A DNA stretch of 6,483 bases, taken from contig CABURG010000098.1 in assembly GCA_902493835.1 (NCBI GenBank), positions 1 through 6,483 on the forward strand, given 5' to 3'. A program made the position numbers and the translations under genes. This stretch comes from an uncultured Collinsella sp. GTDB taxonomy: Bacteria > Actinomycetota > Coriobacteriia > Coriobacteriales > Coriobacteriaceae. Of this stretch, positions 1 through 6,156 are shown one piece after another (positions within the stretch are counted from its first letter, which is position 1; every line of letters begins with the position of its first letter). Under the pieces are notes generated by a model that was given only the letters and a program-made list of their open reading frames with translations, was not told the origin of the DNA and searched no databases.

Positions 1-1178
1 CGATCGGCGTCATCGAACTTATTCTTGGCGATGAGCGCAGCGAGGCCACAGGCGATCGGGGGAATGGCGACGGCGACGCGGAACATACCGTTAGGGCCGT
101 AGATGCCGGAGGCCATGATGGCCATAGTAAAGGTCGAAGCGGTCTTGTTGATGGGGCCACCCATATCGAAGGCGGTCATAACACCAATGACCAGGCCCAG
201 GACGACGGCGGAGCCGCCCTGCAGGCTACCGAGCACGCTGGTGAGCCAATCCATCACAAAGCCAAGCGGCGTGGCCAGGATGTAGATGTAGGCCATGCCC
301 AGGACGAGCGAGGTCAGAATCGGGATGATCAGGATCGGCATGATGGTCTGGATGGTGTTGTTGACCTTCCAGGTCTTCATCCAGCGGACAAAGTAACCGC
401 AGATGACAGCCATGATCATGGCGCCCAAGAAGCCGGTCGAAACGCTGTTGCCACTCGGGGTGACGACGGCGTTGTTGACCAAGTAGCCCAGGACGAAGCC
501 AGGGGCAAGCGCGGGCTTGCCGGCCATCGAGTAGGCGATGTATGCCGCAAGCACCGGAATCATCATAGAGATGCCGGCCATGCCGATGGTGTTAAGGCTC
601 ACCATCAACGGGTTGGTGACCTCCATACCGCTAGCACCAGCAGTACCGGATGCCAACGAGAAGGCGAGGAACACGCCACCGATAACGACAATGGGGATAA
701 AATAGGAAACGCCGGTATTGAATGCATTGAGCAGCGTCTTACCCGGATCGGCAAAGATAGACTGCTTGGACGCCGGTGTCGGGGCCTGCGGGGCAGCGGA
801 GACGGCCTTCTTCTCTGCCTTGGCCTCGGCCTTGGGCGCGTCAACGGCACCGCCCGTCGCCTTGATGATCTCAACAGCCTGGTCGATGATCCTGACCGGA
901 TCGGCGATCACATCGGAAGTACCGACCTTGAGGAACTTGCCCTCGGCCATCTTCTGCTCAAAACGGTCCTCGTTCTCGACACCCACGTCGACGGACTCCA
1001 GGACCAGGTCGGCGGAGTCCACGTCTTCCTGCGTGAGCTCATTCTCGATACCCAGGCCACCCTGAGCCTCGACCTTGCACTCGATGCCACGGGCGGCGCA
1101 TTCATCCTGAATCGCCTTCTGGGCCATATACGTGTGGGCGATACCCACGGTACAGGCGGCAACGCCTACGATCTTCAT
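1..1178 (-). CDS. PTS fructose-family permease, EIIB-EIIC, C-terminus cut by window edge
   Basis: Membrane component of a phosphotransferase system that imports and phosphorylates a sugar, probably fructose or a related hexose or sugar alcohol. The frame starts at ATG 1178 and stays open to base 1, giving 392 residues without a stop. Residues 1-107 are an EIIB domain. Its phospho-accepting cysteine is C9 in AACTVGIAHTYMA, where the usual fructose-family form is CPTGIAHT. GIENELT at 43-49 is also typical. Residues 108-138 form an Ala/Lys/Pro linker. From about 140 onward comes an EIIC domain with several hydrophobic segments, NTGVSYFIPIVVIGG (154-168) and the family motif AFDMGGPINK (336-345). 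No EIIA precedes EIIB, so EIIA must be beyond the edge or a separate gene. The gene is divergent from the LacI-family regulator at 1594, its likely controller. The family call is firm; the exact sugar cannot be read from sequence. Confidence 0.93.
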   Translation of the reverse strand, partial: MKIVGVAACTVGIAHTYMAQKAIQDECAARGIECKVEAQGGLGIENELTQEDVDSADLVLESVDVGVENEDRFEQKMAEGKFLKVGTSDVIADPVRIIDQAVEIIKATGGAVDAPKAEAKAEKKAVSAAPQAPTPASKQSIFADPGKTLLNAFNTGVSYFIPIVVIGGVFLAFSLASGTAGASGMEVTNPLMVSLNTIGMAGISMMIPVLAAYIAYSMAGKPALAPGFVLGYLVNNAVVTPSGNSVSTGFLGAMIMAVICGYFVRWMKTWKVNNTIQTIMPILIIPILTSLVLGMAYIYILATPLGFVMDWLTSVLGSLQGGSAVVLGLVIGVMTAFDMGGPINKTASTFTMAIMASGIYGPNGMFRVAVAIPPIACGLAALIAKNKFDDAD

Positions 1179-1181
1179 TGC

Positions 1182-1190
1182 TTCCCTCTT
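1182..1190 (-). promoter_or_regulatory. Ribosome binding site of the PTS permease
   Basis: On the minus strand the sequence AAGAGGGAAG precedes ATG 1178. The GAGGG core (1184-1188) is five bases from the start codon. It supports this ATG, and the start also fits the family, whose EIIB domains begin with MKIV. Confidence 0.75.
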
Positions 1191-1222
1191 TTCATAGAGT
1201 TGCGTGCGCAAGACACCGTTTG

Positions 1223-1234
1223 CGGAGGCCTCCG
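1223..1234. repeat. Perfect 12-bp palindrome in the permease leader
   Basis: CGGAGGCCTCCG reads identically on both strands. It lies inside the predicted 5' leader of the permease mRNA, about 45 bases upstream of its start codon. It is followed nearer the gene by TTGCG-TG-CGCAA (1200-1211). It could be a protein site or one arm of leader RNA structure. With no loop it is not itself a good hairpin. Confidence 0.5.
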
Positions 1235-1261
1235 GAGCATCCCCTGCCGTTTGGACTTGCT

Positions 1262-1277
1262 GTCTTTTCGACAAGAC
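1262..1277. promoter_or_regulatory. Candidate LacI-family operator over the permease start point
   Basis: GTCTTTTCGACAAGAC is a 16-base palindrome with 7 of 8 symmetric pairs matching and a central CG step. LacI-family repressors use even-length palindromes with a central CG, into which the hinge-helix leucine inserts. The neighbouring regulator keeps that leucine (L59). The site begins two bases downstream of the predicted -10 element (1279-1284, minus) and so covers the predicted +1, a classic repressing position. That this regulator binds here is inference. Confidence 0.5.
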
Positions 1278-1278
1278 C

Positions 1279-1308
1279 AATATAGGTGCTCGTTTTTCTT
1301 AATGCCAG
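1279..1308 (-). promoter_or_regulatory. Predicted promoter of the PTS permease
   Basis: On the minus strand, CTGGCA (1303-1308, 4 of 6 to TTGACA) and TATATT (1279-1284, 5 of 6 to TATAAT) are separated by 18 bases. Transcription would start near 1272, leaving a leader of about 95 bases before ATG 1178. The -10 is the best match in the region, while the -35 is moderate. Confidence 0.45.
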
Positions 1309-1341
1309 CTTATTTCGGTAAACGCGCAGGTCAGAGCGTTG

Positions 1342-1368
1342 GTTATGCGATTTAGTTATGCGTTTAAC
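1342..1368. repeat. GTTATGCG direct repeat plus imperfect CG-centred palindrome
   Basis: GTTATGCG occurs at 1342-1349 and 1355-1362, a 13-base period. The second copy is the left half of GTTATGCGTTTAAC (1355-1368), of the form GTTAnnCGnnTAAC with 5 of 7 pairs matching. The right arm GCGTTTAACC also mirrors GGTAAACGC at 1317-1325. This could be a second regulator site, about 50-80 bases upstream of the permease promoter. Its half-site differs from the one at 1262-1277, so the two may not bind the same protein. Confidence 0.35.
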
Positions 1369-1582
1369 CAAAAATGAATCCTGCGATTTTACCCTCGATT
1401 TCAAAAGTCAAGAAGTATTTGATTTTCTCGGTAGACGGCAGATACGCATGCCGGTCACAAATTTCGACCCCACCCGTATACCGCATTTGTTGCATACTCA
1501 TATGAAAGGAAAAAGTCGCTCACCGAAGCGCATCCCTCACCAAGACTCAAAGTCATCATGTTGGAAAATGCTCATCTGTCGG

Positions 1583-1588
1583 AAGGAG
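1583..1588 (+). promoter_or_regulatory. Ribosome binding site deciding a GTG start
   Basis: AAGGAG lies five bases before GTG 1594. The in-frame ATG at 1558 has no purine-rich sequence at a suitable distance. The GTG also gives the expected LacI-family N-terminus, with the DNA-binding helices starting about six residues in. Confidence 0.85.
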
Positions 1589-1593
1589 TCGCT

Positions 1594-2604
1594 GTGGCAA
1601 AACAGCGCGTTACGATTGCAGACGTCGCTCGAGAGGCGGGAACCTCGACGGCAAGCGTCTCGTATTACCTCAACGACAAACGAGAAAAGCTTAGCGAGAA
1701 GACGCAGACAAAGATTGCGCGCGTCATCAAGGAACTCGGATACGTTCCCAACGCCCAAGCGCAAACGCTCACCGGCAAGCAGACCCACGTCATCGCCATC
1801 ATCATTTTGGATAACACCAACAAATGGGCGGGGCTCGTTCTCAATGGCATGGAGCAGGTCATGCTCCCCGCGGGCTACCAGACGGTCGTTTGCACGAGCA
1901 ACTTTAACCCCGAGACCGAGCTCATGTACGTCGACAAGATGCTCTCGCTGGGCGTCGATGGCTTTATTATCCAGCCCACGGCAAACTTCAAAGCCGTGCA
2001 CGACCGCATTAGACGCGCCGGCAAGCCGGTCGTCTTTTTCGATGCGGCCATCTATAGCCCAGGTACCAGCTGGATCAAAACCAACCTTTACGACGGCGTG
2101 TACAACGCCACGCAGGCACTCCTCGACGGCGGCTACGAAGATTTCTTTTCCATTGCCGCCAACATGACCGAGATGCGCACCCGCATGGAGCGTTTTCAGG
2201 GGTATGCCGAGGCGCTGGCAGCGAACGGACAGCTCTACAAAGCCATCCCCATCGATCACAACAAGCCGTCAATCAACGAGCTCACCGAATACTTTAAATA
2301 CAAGTTCAACCCCGCCAAGCGCACACTCATCTTCGTACAAAACCAATGGGCACTTCCCCGTGTCTACAAGGCCCTCCAGCCCATGGCCCATCTACTTCCG
2401 CAGCAAATAGGTCTTTTGGGACTCAACTGCGAAGACTGGACCAACCTCACCACGCCGACCGTCTCCACCATCATCGAGCCCGTCGACCAGGAAGGTCGCG
2501 AAGCAGCCGAGATGCTGCTCGCCCTACTTGACGGTAGCAGCCAACCCGGCGAGCAGCGCATTCTCGAGTGCAAGCTCAACTGGCTCGACTCCACCTCGAT
2601 CTAG
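1594..2604 (+). CDS. LacI/GalR-family transcriptional regulator
   Basis: DNA-binding repressor, or less often activator, that responds to a sugar-type ligand in the cytoplasm. The protein is 336 residues, normal for the family. Residues 6-27 (VTIADVAREAGTSTASVSYY onward) form the helix-turn-helix. The hinge follows at about 50-60, YVPNAQAQTL, with L59 as the minor-groove leucine. The ligand-binding core, with its periplasmic-binding-protein fold, runs from HVIAIIILD (65-73) to near the C-terminus. Its landmarks are LGVDGFIIQP, RMERFQGYAEAL and IGLLGLNCEDW. GTG 1594 is chosen over the in-frame ATG 1558 because of the AAGGAG site five bases upstream. It is divergent from the PTS permease, so control of that operon is the natural inference. 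I cannot assign the ligand. No clear terminator follows within the 119 bases before the nuclease gene. Confidence 0.93.
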   Translation: MAKQRVTIADVAREAGTSTASVSYYLNDKREKLSEKTQTKIARVIKELGYVPNAQAQTLTGKQTHVIAIIILDNTNKWAGLVLNGMEQVMLPAGYQTVVCTSNFNPETELMYVDKMLSLGVDGFIIQPTANFKAVHDRIRRAGKPVVFFDAAIYSPGTSWIKTNLYDGVYNATQALLDGGYEDFFSIAANMTEMRTRMERFQGYAEALAANGQLYKAIPIDHNKPSINELTEYFKYKFNPAKRTLIFVQNQWALPRVYKALQPMAHLLPQQIGLLGLNCEDWTNLTTPTVSTIIEPVDQEGREAAEMLLALLDGSSQPGEQRILECKLNWLDSTSI

Positions 2605-2681
2605 ACCGCGGGACAAATTAATCAGTAGCGTCTATCCCAAATCTTAAGTATTTGTTCGATAGAACGGCCCCTGCCGGCTCC

Positions 2682-2690
2682 TGCTAGACT
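2682..2690 (+). promoter_or_regulatory. Probable extended -10 promoter of the nuclease gene
   Basis: TGCTAGACT combines the extended TGn element with TAGACT (4 of 6 to TATAAT). No good -35 lies 16-18 bases upstream, which extended -10 promoters tolerate. The start point would be near 2697, a leader of about 27 bases. The region just before it (2605-2680) holds only weak inverted repeats, such as TCTATC (2631-2636) with GATAGA (2658-2663). Confidence 0.4.
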
Positions 2691-2723
2691 GGTAGATTCC
2701 CAACCGTCCATCCAGGAGCCTCA

Positions 2724-3689
2724 ATGTCGCGCAAGTCCGCTTACAAGCAAGTACTTTCCATCGGCACCGCCGTGGTGCTGGGGTTTGCGCTGTTTACGGG
2801 ATCGATCGACGGAGCGCCCAAGCTGTTGTCGCCGCAAAGCGATGAACAGGCAGCGGCTCTGGCCGAGAAGCAAAACGAGAGTCCCAGCCGCACCGACGAC
2901 GAGGCAGACCTGGTTGCCCGGCTCGAATCGGGAACAGCGAGCTCCGAGGACTCCGGTGATGGCTCCGAATCCACCGCGACCAACACCGGTGACGACGCCT
3001 CCGCGGTCAGTGCCGCCACCCCCATCGACGAGGTGGAAAACCCTGACCTCAACCGCGCCCGTGGCGTATATTTCAGCAGCATTCCCGACTACGCCGGCAA
3101 TCCCTACGTTGCCCTTCGCGCCGACAGCACGCACCCGCTCGGCACGCCGTCGTTCACGCTTGACGAGTATGAACGTGCCACCGAAGAAGGCTGCTTTAAG
3201 AAATTCTCCAAGCTCGACAGCTTGGGCCGCACTCGCAAGGCGCTCGCCTGCGTAGGCCCCGAGTCGCTCGGACAGGGCAAGCGCGGCGACATCTCGCGTA
3301 TCCACCCCGCCGGATGGCACCAGCAGCGCTACGACTTTATTCCAAGCCAGAGCCTCTACAACCGCTGCCACCTCATCGCCTGGTCGCTCTGCGGCGAAAA
3401 CGCCAACCGCAAAAATCTCCTCACCGGCACGCGTTATCTCAACGAGACGGGCATGCTACCGTTTGAAGAGCAGATCCTCGACTACATCCGCGACACGGGT
3501 AACCATGTGCTCTACCGCGTCACGCCCATGTACAACGAAGAGGAACTCGTCTGTCGTGGCGTTCGTCTGGAAGCACAATCGATCGAGGACCACGGCAAGA
3601 CCCTCTGCTTCCACGTGTACTGCTACAACCTGCAGCCGCACGTGCAGATCGACTACGCCACCGGCCGCAATCAGGCCTCGGGGGACTAG
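2724..3689 (+). CDS. Exported DNA/RNA non-specific endonuclease
   Basis: Predicted secreted or membrane-anchored nuclease of the beta-beta-alpha-metal type, closest in pattern to streptococcal DNases (Endonuclea_NS_2 group). It would cut nucleic acid outside the cell. The protein is 321 residues. A basic start (R3, K4, K8) and a hydrophobic run at about 10-26 form a signal peptide or anchor, with no lipobox. Residues 35-105 are low-complexity, rich in Asp/Glu/Ser/Thr. The catalytic domain spans about 113-315: KRGDISRIHPAGW, then YNRCHLIAW with the expected general-base H216. ENANRKNLLTGTRYLN follows, with N240 the likely metal ligand, then GMLPFE and GNHVLYRVTP. The H-to-N spacing of 24 matches what I recall for streptococcal Spd1. 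ATG 2724 has AGGAG (2714-2718) five bases upstream. Roles in nutrient scavenging or escape from extracellular DNA traps are inference. Confidence 0.9.
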   Translation: MSRKSAYKQVLSIGTAVVLGFALFTGSIDGAPKLLSPQSDEQAAALAEKQNESPSRTDDEADLVARLESGTASSEDSGDGSESTATNTGDDASAVSAATPIDEVENPDLNRARGVYFSSIPDYAGNPYVALRADSTHPLGTPSFTLDEYERATEEGCFKKFSKLDSLGRTRKALACVGPESLGQGKRGDISRIHPAGWHQQRYDFIPSQSLYNRCHLIAWSLCGENANRKNLLTGTRYLNETGMLPFEEQILDYIRDTGNHVLYRVTPMYNEEELVCRGVRLEAQSIEDHGKTLCFHVYCYNLQPHVQIDYATGRNQASGD

Positions 3690-3696
3690 CCCCGAG
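3677..3696 (+). other. Hairpin spanning the nuclease stop codon
   Basis: CTCGGGG (3677-3683) and CCCCGAG (3690-3696) make a perfect 7-bp GC-rich stem. The six-base loop GACTAG contains the TAG stop. No U-run follows, so this is not a standard intrinsic terminator. It may protect the mRNA 3' end or assist termination together with the downstream hairpin. Confidence 0.5.
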
Positions 3697-3733
3697 CCAC
3701 GACAAGAACCGATTTGCAACCCCGCTGGGGATC

Positions 3734-3769
3734 AAAAAGGGCCGCCCTGGATTGCCCAGAGCGGCCCTT
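3734..3769 (-). terminator. Intrinsic terminator of the EF-G paralogue gene
   Basis: AAGGGCCGC (3737-3745) pairs with GCGGCCCTT (3761-3769). After one mismatch the stem continues with CTGG (3747-3750) and CCAG (3756-3759) around a five-base loop. Read on the minus strand it is followed by TTTTT (3738-3734), 35 bases after the EF-G stop. On the plus strand only two T bases follow, so it may serve the converging nuclease gene less efficiently. Confidence 0.88.
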
Positions 3770-3803
3770 ACATCGGCATATATGTTGCAGGCAAAGTCAC
3801 GCG

Positions 3804-5879
3804 CTACTTGGCGCGACCCTCCTCATAGCGCTCGACCAGCTTGGCCTGAACGTCATAAGGCACCTGTTCATAGCCAGCGGGCTTCATGGTAAAGTCGCCC
3901 GTGCCGCGCGTGATAGAGCGCAGGCGCGTCGAATAATCCGTCAGCTCGGCCAGCGGCGCCTGGGCAATGACCACGGTATCGCCGCGCTCATCGGTCTCCA
4001 TACCCGTCACGCGACCGCGCGAGGCCGAGATGTCGCCCATCACGGCGCCGGCGTAGCTCTCGGGGATAGTCACCGTGATTTCCTCGATGGGCTCCAGCAC
4101 CACCGGGTCGGCATCGGCGCATGCCTTGCGCAGACCGATGCGAGCCGCCGCGCGGAACGCCATCTCGTTGGAGTCGACGCTATGATACGAGCCGTCATAC
4201 ACAGCCACGCGAATGCCCGTGAGCGGGTAGCCGGCAATGATGCCGTCCTTCATGGTCTCCTGGACACCCTTGTCCACAGCGGGGATCAGCGAGCGCGGGA
4301 TGCGGCCACCCACGACCTCGTCAACAAACTCATAGCCGTCGCTCGTGCCGTCGGGCCCAATGAGCGGCTCCACGCGCAGCCAGCAGTCGCCGTACTGACC
4401 GGCGCCGCCGGTCTGCTTCTTGTGGCGACCCTGGGCGCTTGCCGTGCGGCGGATGGTCTCGCGATACGGAATGCGGATCGGCACGCTCTTTGCCACAACC
4501 TTGGTACGGTCCTCCAAACGGTTGAGCAGCACCGAAACCTGCGCCTCACCCACGGCGGAGATGATAGTCTGGCCCGTCTCCTCGTCGCGGTCGATGCTCA
4601 TGGTCGGATCGGCCTTGCAAGCCTTCTCGATAAACGTGTAGAGCTTCTCTTCGTCGCCGCGATTCTCGGCCTCGATGGCAATGCGGTACTGCGAGTTGGG
4701 GAACTTAAACGCCGCAGCCTCGACCTTGCCGGTAATCGAGAGCGTATCGCCCGTCTCGGCCGCCAGCTTGGGTGCCACGATAATGTCGCCGGCATAGGCG
4801 TGACCGACCTCGGTCATGTCGCGGCCGCACATCACATACAGGTGAGCCAGACGCTCGCCCTTGCGGGTACGCGCGTTGATCAGCTCAAGACCCGGCTCAA
4901 GCGTGCCCGTCAGCACCTTGATAAAGCTGATGCGGCCCTGCTGCGGGTCGGCCAGCGTCTTAAACACAAACGCCACCGGGCGGTCATCGTCACTCGAGAT
5001 CTTGAGCGAATCGCCGTCGATGAGCGGCATCTCGCCGTAGTCGGTCGGCGCCGGGAAGTACGTGGCGATGTCGTCCATCAGCGAGTTGACGCCCTGCTCC
5101 TTAATGCAATCGCCCGCAAAGACCGGCACAAAGATGCGCTCGGCAATCGCCTTCGACAGCAGGCCCTCAAGCTCCTCCTGCGTCAGCGTCTCCTCGCCTT
5201 CCAGGTACTTCATCATCAGCTCATCGTCAGCCTCGGCCACCAGCTCGCACAGATGGTCATGGGCTTCCTCGGCCTGGGCACGATACTCCTCGGGAATCTC
5301 CGACTCAACGGCTTCGGTGCCGTTGCAGTGGCGCGCCTTCATGCGCACCAGGTCGATGATGCCGTCAAAGTCCTCGCCCTCGCCCCAGGGAAGGGTCACG
5401 GCGCCCAAGCGCGTGCCAAAGCGCTCTTGCAGCAGGTCCATCGTGGTCGCAAAGCTGGCCTCGGAGCGCGACAGGCGGTTTACGAACACCGCACGCGCCA
5501 GGCGCAGGTCCTCGGCGGCATACCAGAGCTTAACCGTCGTAGGCTGTGGGCCGGCCTCGGCGTCGACCACAAACAGAGCCGTCTCGCAGACGCTCATCGC
5601 GGCAAAGGCGTCGCCGATAAAATCGGGGTAGCACGGGGTATCGAGCACATTGATGCGCGCGCCCTTCCAGTCGATCGGCGCAATGGTCGTCGAGATGGAA
5701 AACGCACGCTTGACCTCTTCGGGGTCATAGTCGAGCGTGGGCTTGGTGCCGTCGTGGCCGCCCAGGCGGGCGGTCTTACCGGAAAGGTGGAGCATGGCCT
5801 CGGCGAGTGAAGTCTTGCCCACCCCGCCTTGGCCTACGAGCACCACGTTCCTTACGTTACCGGTCTTGGGAGCACCCAT
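3804..5879 (-). CDS. EF-G paralogue (EF-G2-like) with degenerate G3 and G4 motifs
   Basis: Translation elongation factor G-like protein of 691 residues, with all five EF-G domains; EF-G drives tRNA-mRNA translocation on the ribosome. The G domain covers about 1-280, with P-loop GQGGVGKT (16-23). The switch I segment reads RAFSIS (58-63) where EF-G has RGITIT. G3 is DTPCYPDF (80-87) instead of DTPGHVDF: the gamma-phosphate glycine is Cys83 and the catalytic histidine is Tyr84. G4 is NRLS (134-137) instead of NKxD, and the G5 region reads AGDC (255-258). Domain II covers about 285-385 and domain III about 395-465. Domain IV keeps QTGGAGQYG (489-497) and the tip DGSYHSVDSNE (562-572, H566). Domain V follows to about 680. 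ATG 5879 is chosen for its perfect AAGGAGGT site; the frame stays open upstream to a TTG at 5990 without such a site. This is probably a second EF-G, not the main fusA, since the housekeeping gene normally sits beside rpsL/rpsG. Confidence 0.93.
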   Translation of the reverse strand: MGAPKTGNVRNVVLVGQGGVGKTSLAEAMLHLSGKTARLGGHDGTKPTLDYDPEEVKRAFSISTTIAPIDWKGARINVLDTPCYPDFIGDAFAAMSVCETALFVVDAEAGPQPTTVKLWYAAEDLRLARAVFVNRLSRSEASFATTMDLLQERFGTRLGAVTLPWGEGEDFDGIIDLVRMKARHCNGTEAVESEIPEEYRAQAEEAHDHLCELVAEADDELMMKYLEGEETLTQEELEGLLSKAIAERIFVPVFAGDCIKEQGVNSLMDDIATYFPAPTDYGEMPLIDGDSLKISSDDDRPVAFVFKTLADPQQGRISFIKVLTGTLEPGLELINARTRKGERLAHLYVMCGRDMTEVGHAYAGDIIVAPKLAAETGDTLSITGKVEAAAFKFPNSQYRIAIEAENRGDEEKLYTFIEKACKADPTMSIDRDEETGQTIISAVGEAQVSVLLNRLEDRTKVVAKSVPIRIPYRETIRRTASAQGRHKKQTGGAGQYGDCWLRVEPLIGPDGTSDGYEFVDEVVGGRIPRSLIPAVDKGVQETMKDGIIAGYPLTGIRVAVYDGSYHSVDSNEMAFRAAARIGLRKACADADPVVLEPIEEITVTIPESYAGAVMGDISASRGRVTGMETDERGDTVVIAQAPLAELTDYSTRLRSITRGTGDFTMKPAGYEQVPYDVQAKLVERYEEGRAK

Positions 5880-5883
5880 GATG

Positions 5884-5891
5884 ACCTCCTT
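5884..5891 (-). promoter_or_regulatory. Consensus ribosome binding site of the EF-G paralogue
   Basis: AAGGAGGT on the minus strand is fully complementary to the 16S anti-Shine-Dalgarno end. It lies four bases before ATG 5879 and fixes the start at residue sequence MGAPKTG. Confidence 0.9.
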
Positions 5892-5895
5892 GCAG

Positions 5896-5979
5896 GGCCG
5901 CGCGCAATGCGCGACGCCAACGGGGAGAGTTCGCGGTCGGTGCCATCCCGGGAGCAGCATGGTCGGCAGCCGAGCCGAC
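5896..5979 (-). other. Two hairpins in the EF-G paralogue leader
   Basis: The nearer hairpin has CGCGC (5901-5905) against GCGCG (5909-5913) with a three-base loop. It extends through small bulges to 5896-5898 with 5916-5918, and ends only four bases before the ribosome binding site. The farther one has GTCGGC (5962-5967) against GCCGAC (5974-5979) with a six-base loop. They could affect ribosome access. No known riboswitch or leader family is recognised. Confidence 0.4.
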
Positions 5980-6053
5980 TCACCCTCCAAATGTCCTATG
6001 CCACCACCCTACCCTCACGGGCGACCGTCCATGCACACCTTTCGGCACACGTA

Positions 6054-6082
6054 TGAATACAGGCGGCGAGAGGAAGAGACAA
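6054..6082 (-). promoter_or_regulatory. Tentative promoter of the EF-G paralogue
   Basis: On the minus strand TTGTCT (6077-6082, 4 of 6) and TATTCA (6054-6059, 3 of 6) are 17 bases apart. Start would be near 6047, giving a leader of about 168 bases. The -10 is poor. The main support is position: it lies between the terminator at 6120-6156 and the gene, so some promoter must be in this interval. Confidence 0.28.
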
Positions 6083-6119
6083 GCTTGTGAGGCGATTATT
6101 GAACCCCGTCGATGCAAAC

Positions 6120-6156
6120 AAAAAGCCGCCACAGACCGTAAGACCTGCGGCGGCTT
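6120..6156 (-). terminator. Intrinsic terminator of the ABC transporter ATPase gene
   Basis: AAGCCGCC (6123-6130) and GGCGGCTT (6149-6156) form an 8-bp stem. In the minus-strand RNA it extends by a G-U pair and three more pairs (6132-6134 with 6145-6147). On the minus strand the stem ends in a T-run (6124-6120). It lies 33 bases after the ATPase stop and separates that gene from the EF-G paralogue. Confidence 0.9.

Larger units (their letters stand above)
1179..1593. other. Divergent intergenic control region between permease and regulator
   Basis: This 415-base stretch carries no credible gene and is visibly AT-richer than its flanks between about 1290 and 1530. Its left part holds the permease leader and promoter, annotated separately. 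For the regulator no convincing promoter stands out. Weak options are TTGATT (1419-1424) with GATACG (1441-1446) at 16 bases, and TATACC (1477-1482) without a good -35. A small inverted repeat GACT/AGTC lies near 1543-1553. Open frames crossing the region on the plus strand lack ribosome binding sites and run into the regulator in the wrong frame. Confidence 0.7.

Noticed and set aside
1261..1278. CcpA-type cre site overlapping the 1262-1277 palindrome
   Set aside because: The distance from TG to the central CG is eight bases instead of the six required by the cre consensus, on either strand.
1558..1593. ATG 1558 as start of the LacI-family regulator
   Set aside because: There is no ribosome binding site before it. 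The GTG at 1594 has AAGGAG at ideal spacing and gives the family's usual N-terminus.
1358..2167. A 269-codon plus-strand frame overlapping the regulator, and a 240-codon minus-strand frame at 1537-2259
   Set aside because: Both overlap the regulator's conserved coding sequence in other frames, have Arg/Ser-rich or otherwise unrecognisable translations, and lack ribosome binding sites.
3714..5810. A 698-codon open frame on the plus strand, antisense to the EF-G paralogue
   Set aside because: It is an artefact of GC-rich codon use in the real gene on the opposite strand. It has no ribosome binding site, resembles no known protein, and would overlap both the terminator and the EF-G gene.
5880..5990. 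A 37-residue N-terminal extension of the EF-G paralogue starting at TTG 5990
   Set aside because: The perfect AAGGAGGT site lies directly before ATG 5879, the protein from that ATG matches EF-G from its first strand, and the extension looks non-protein-like.
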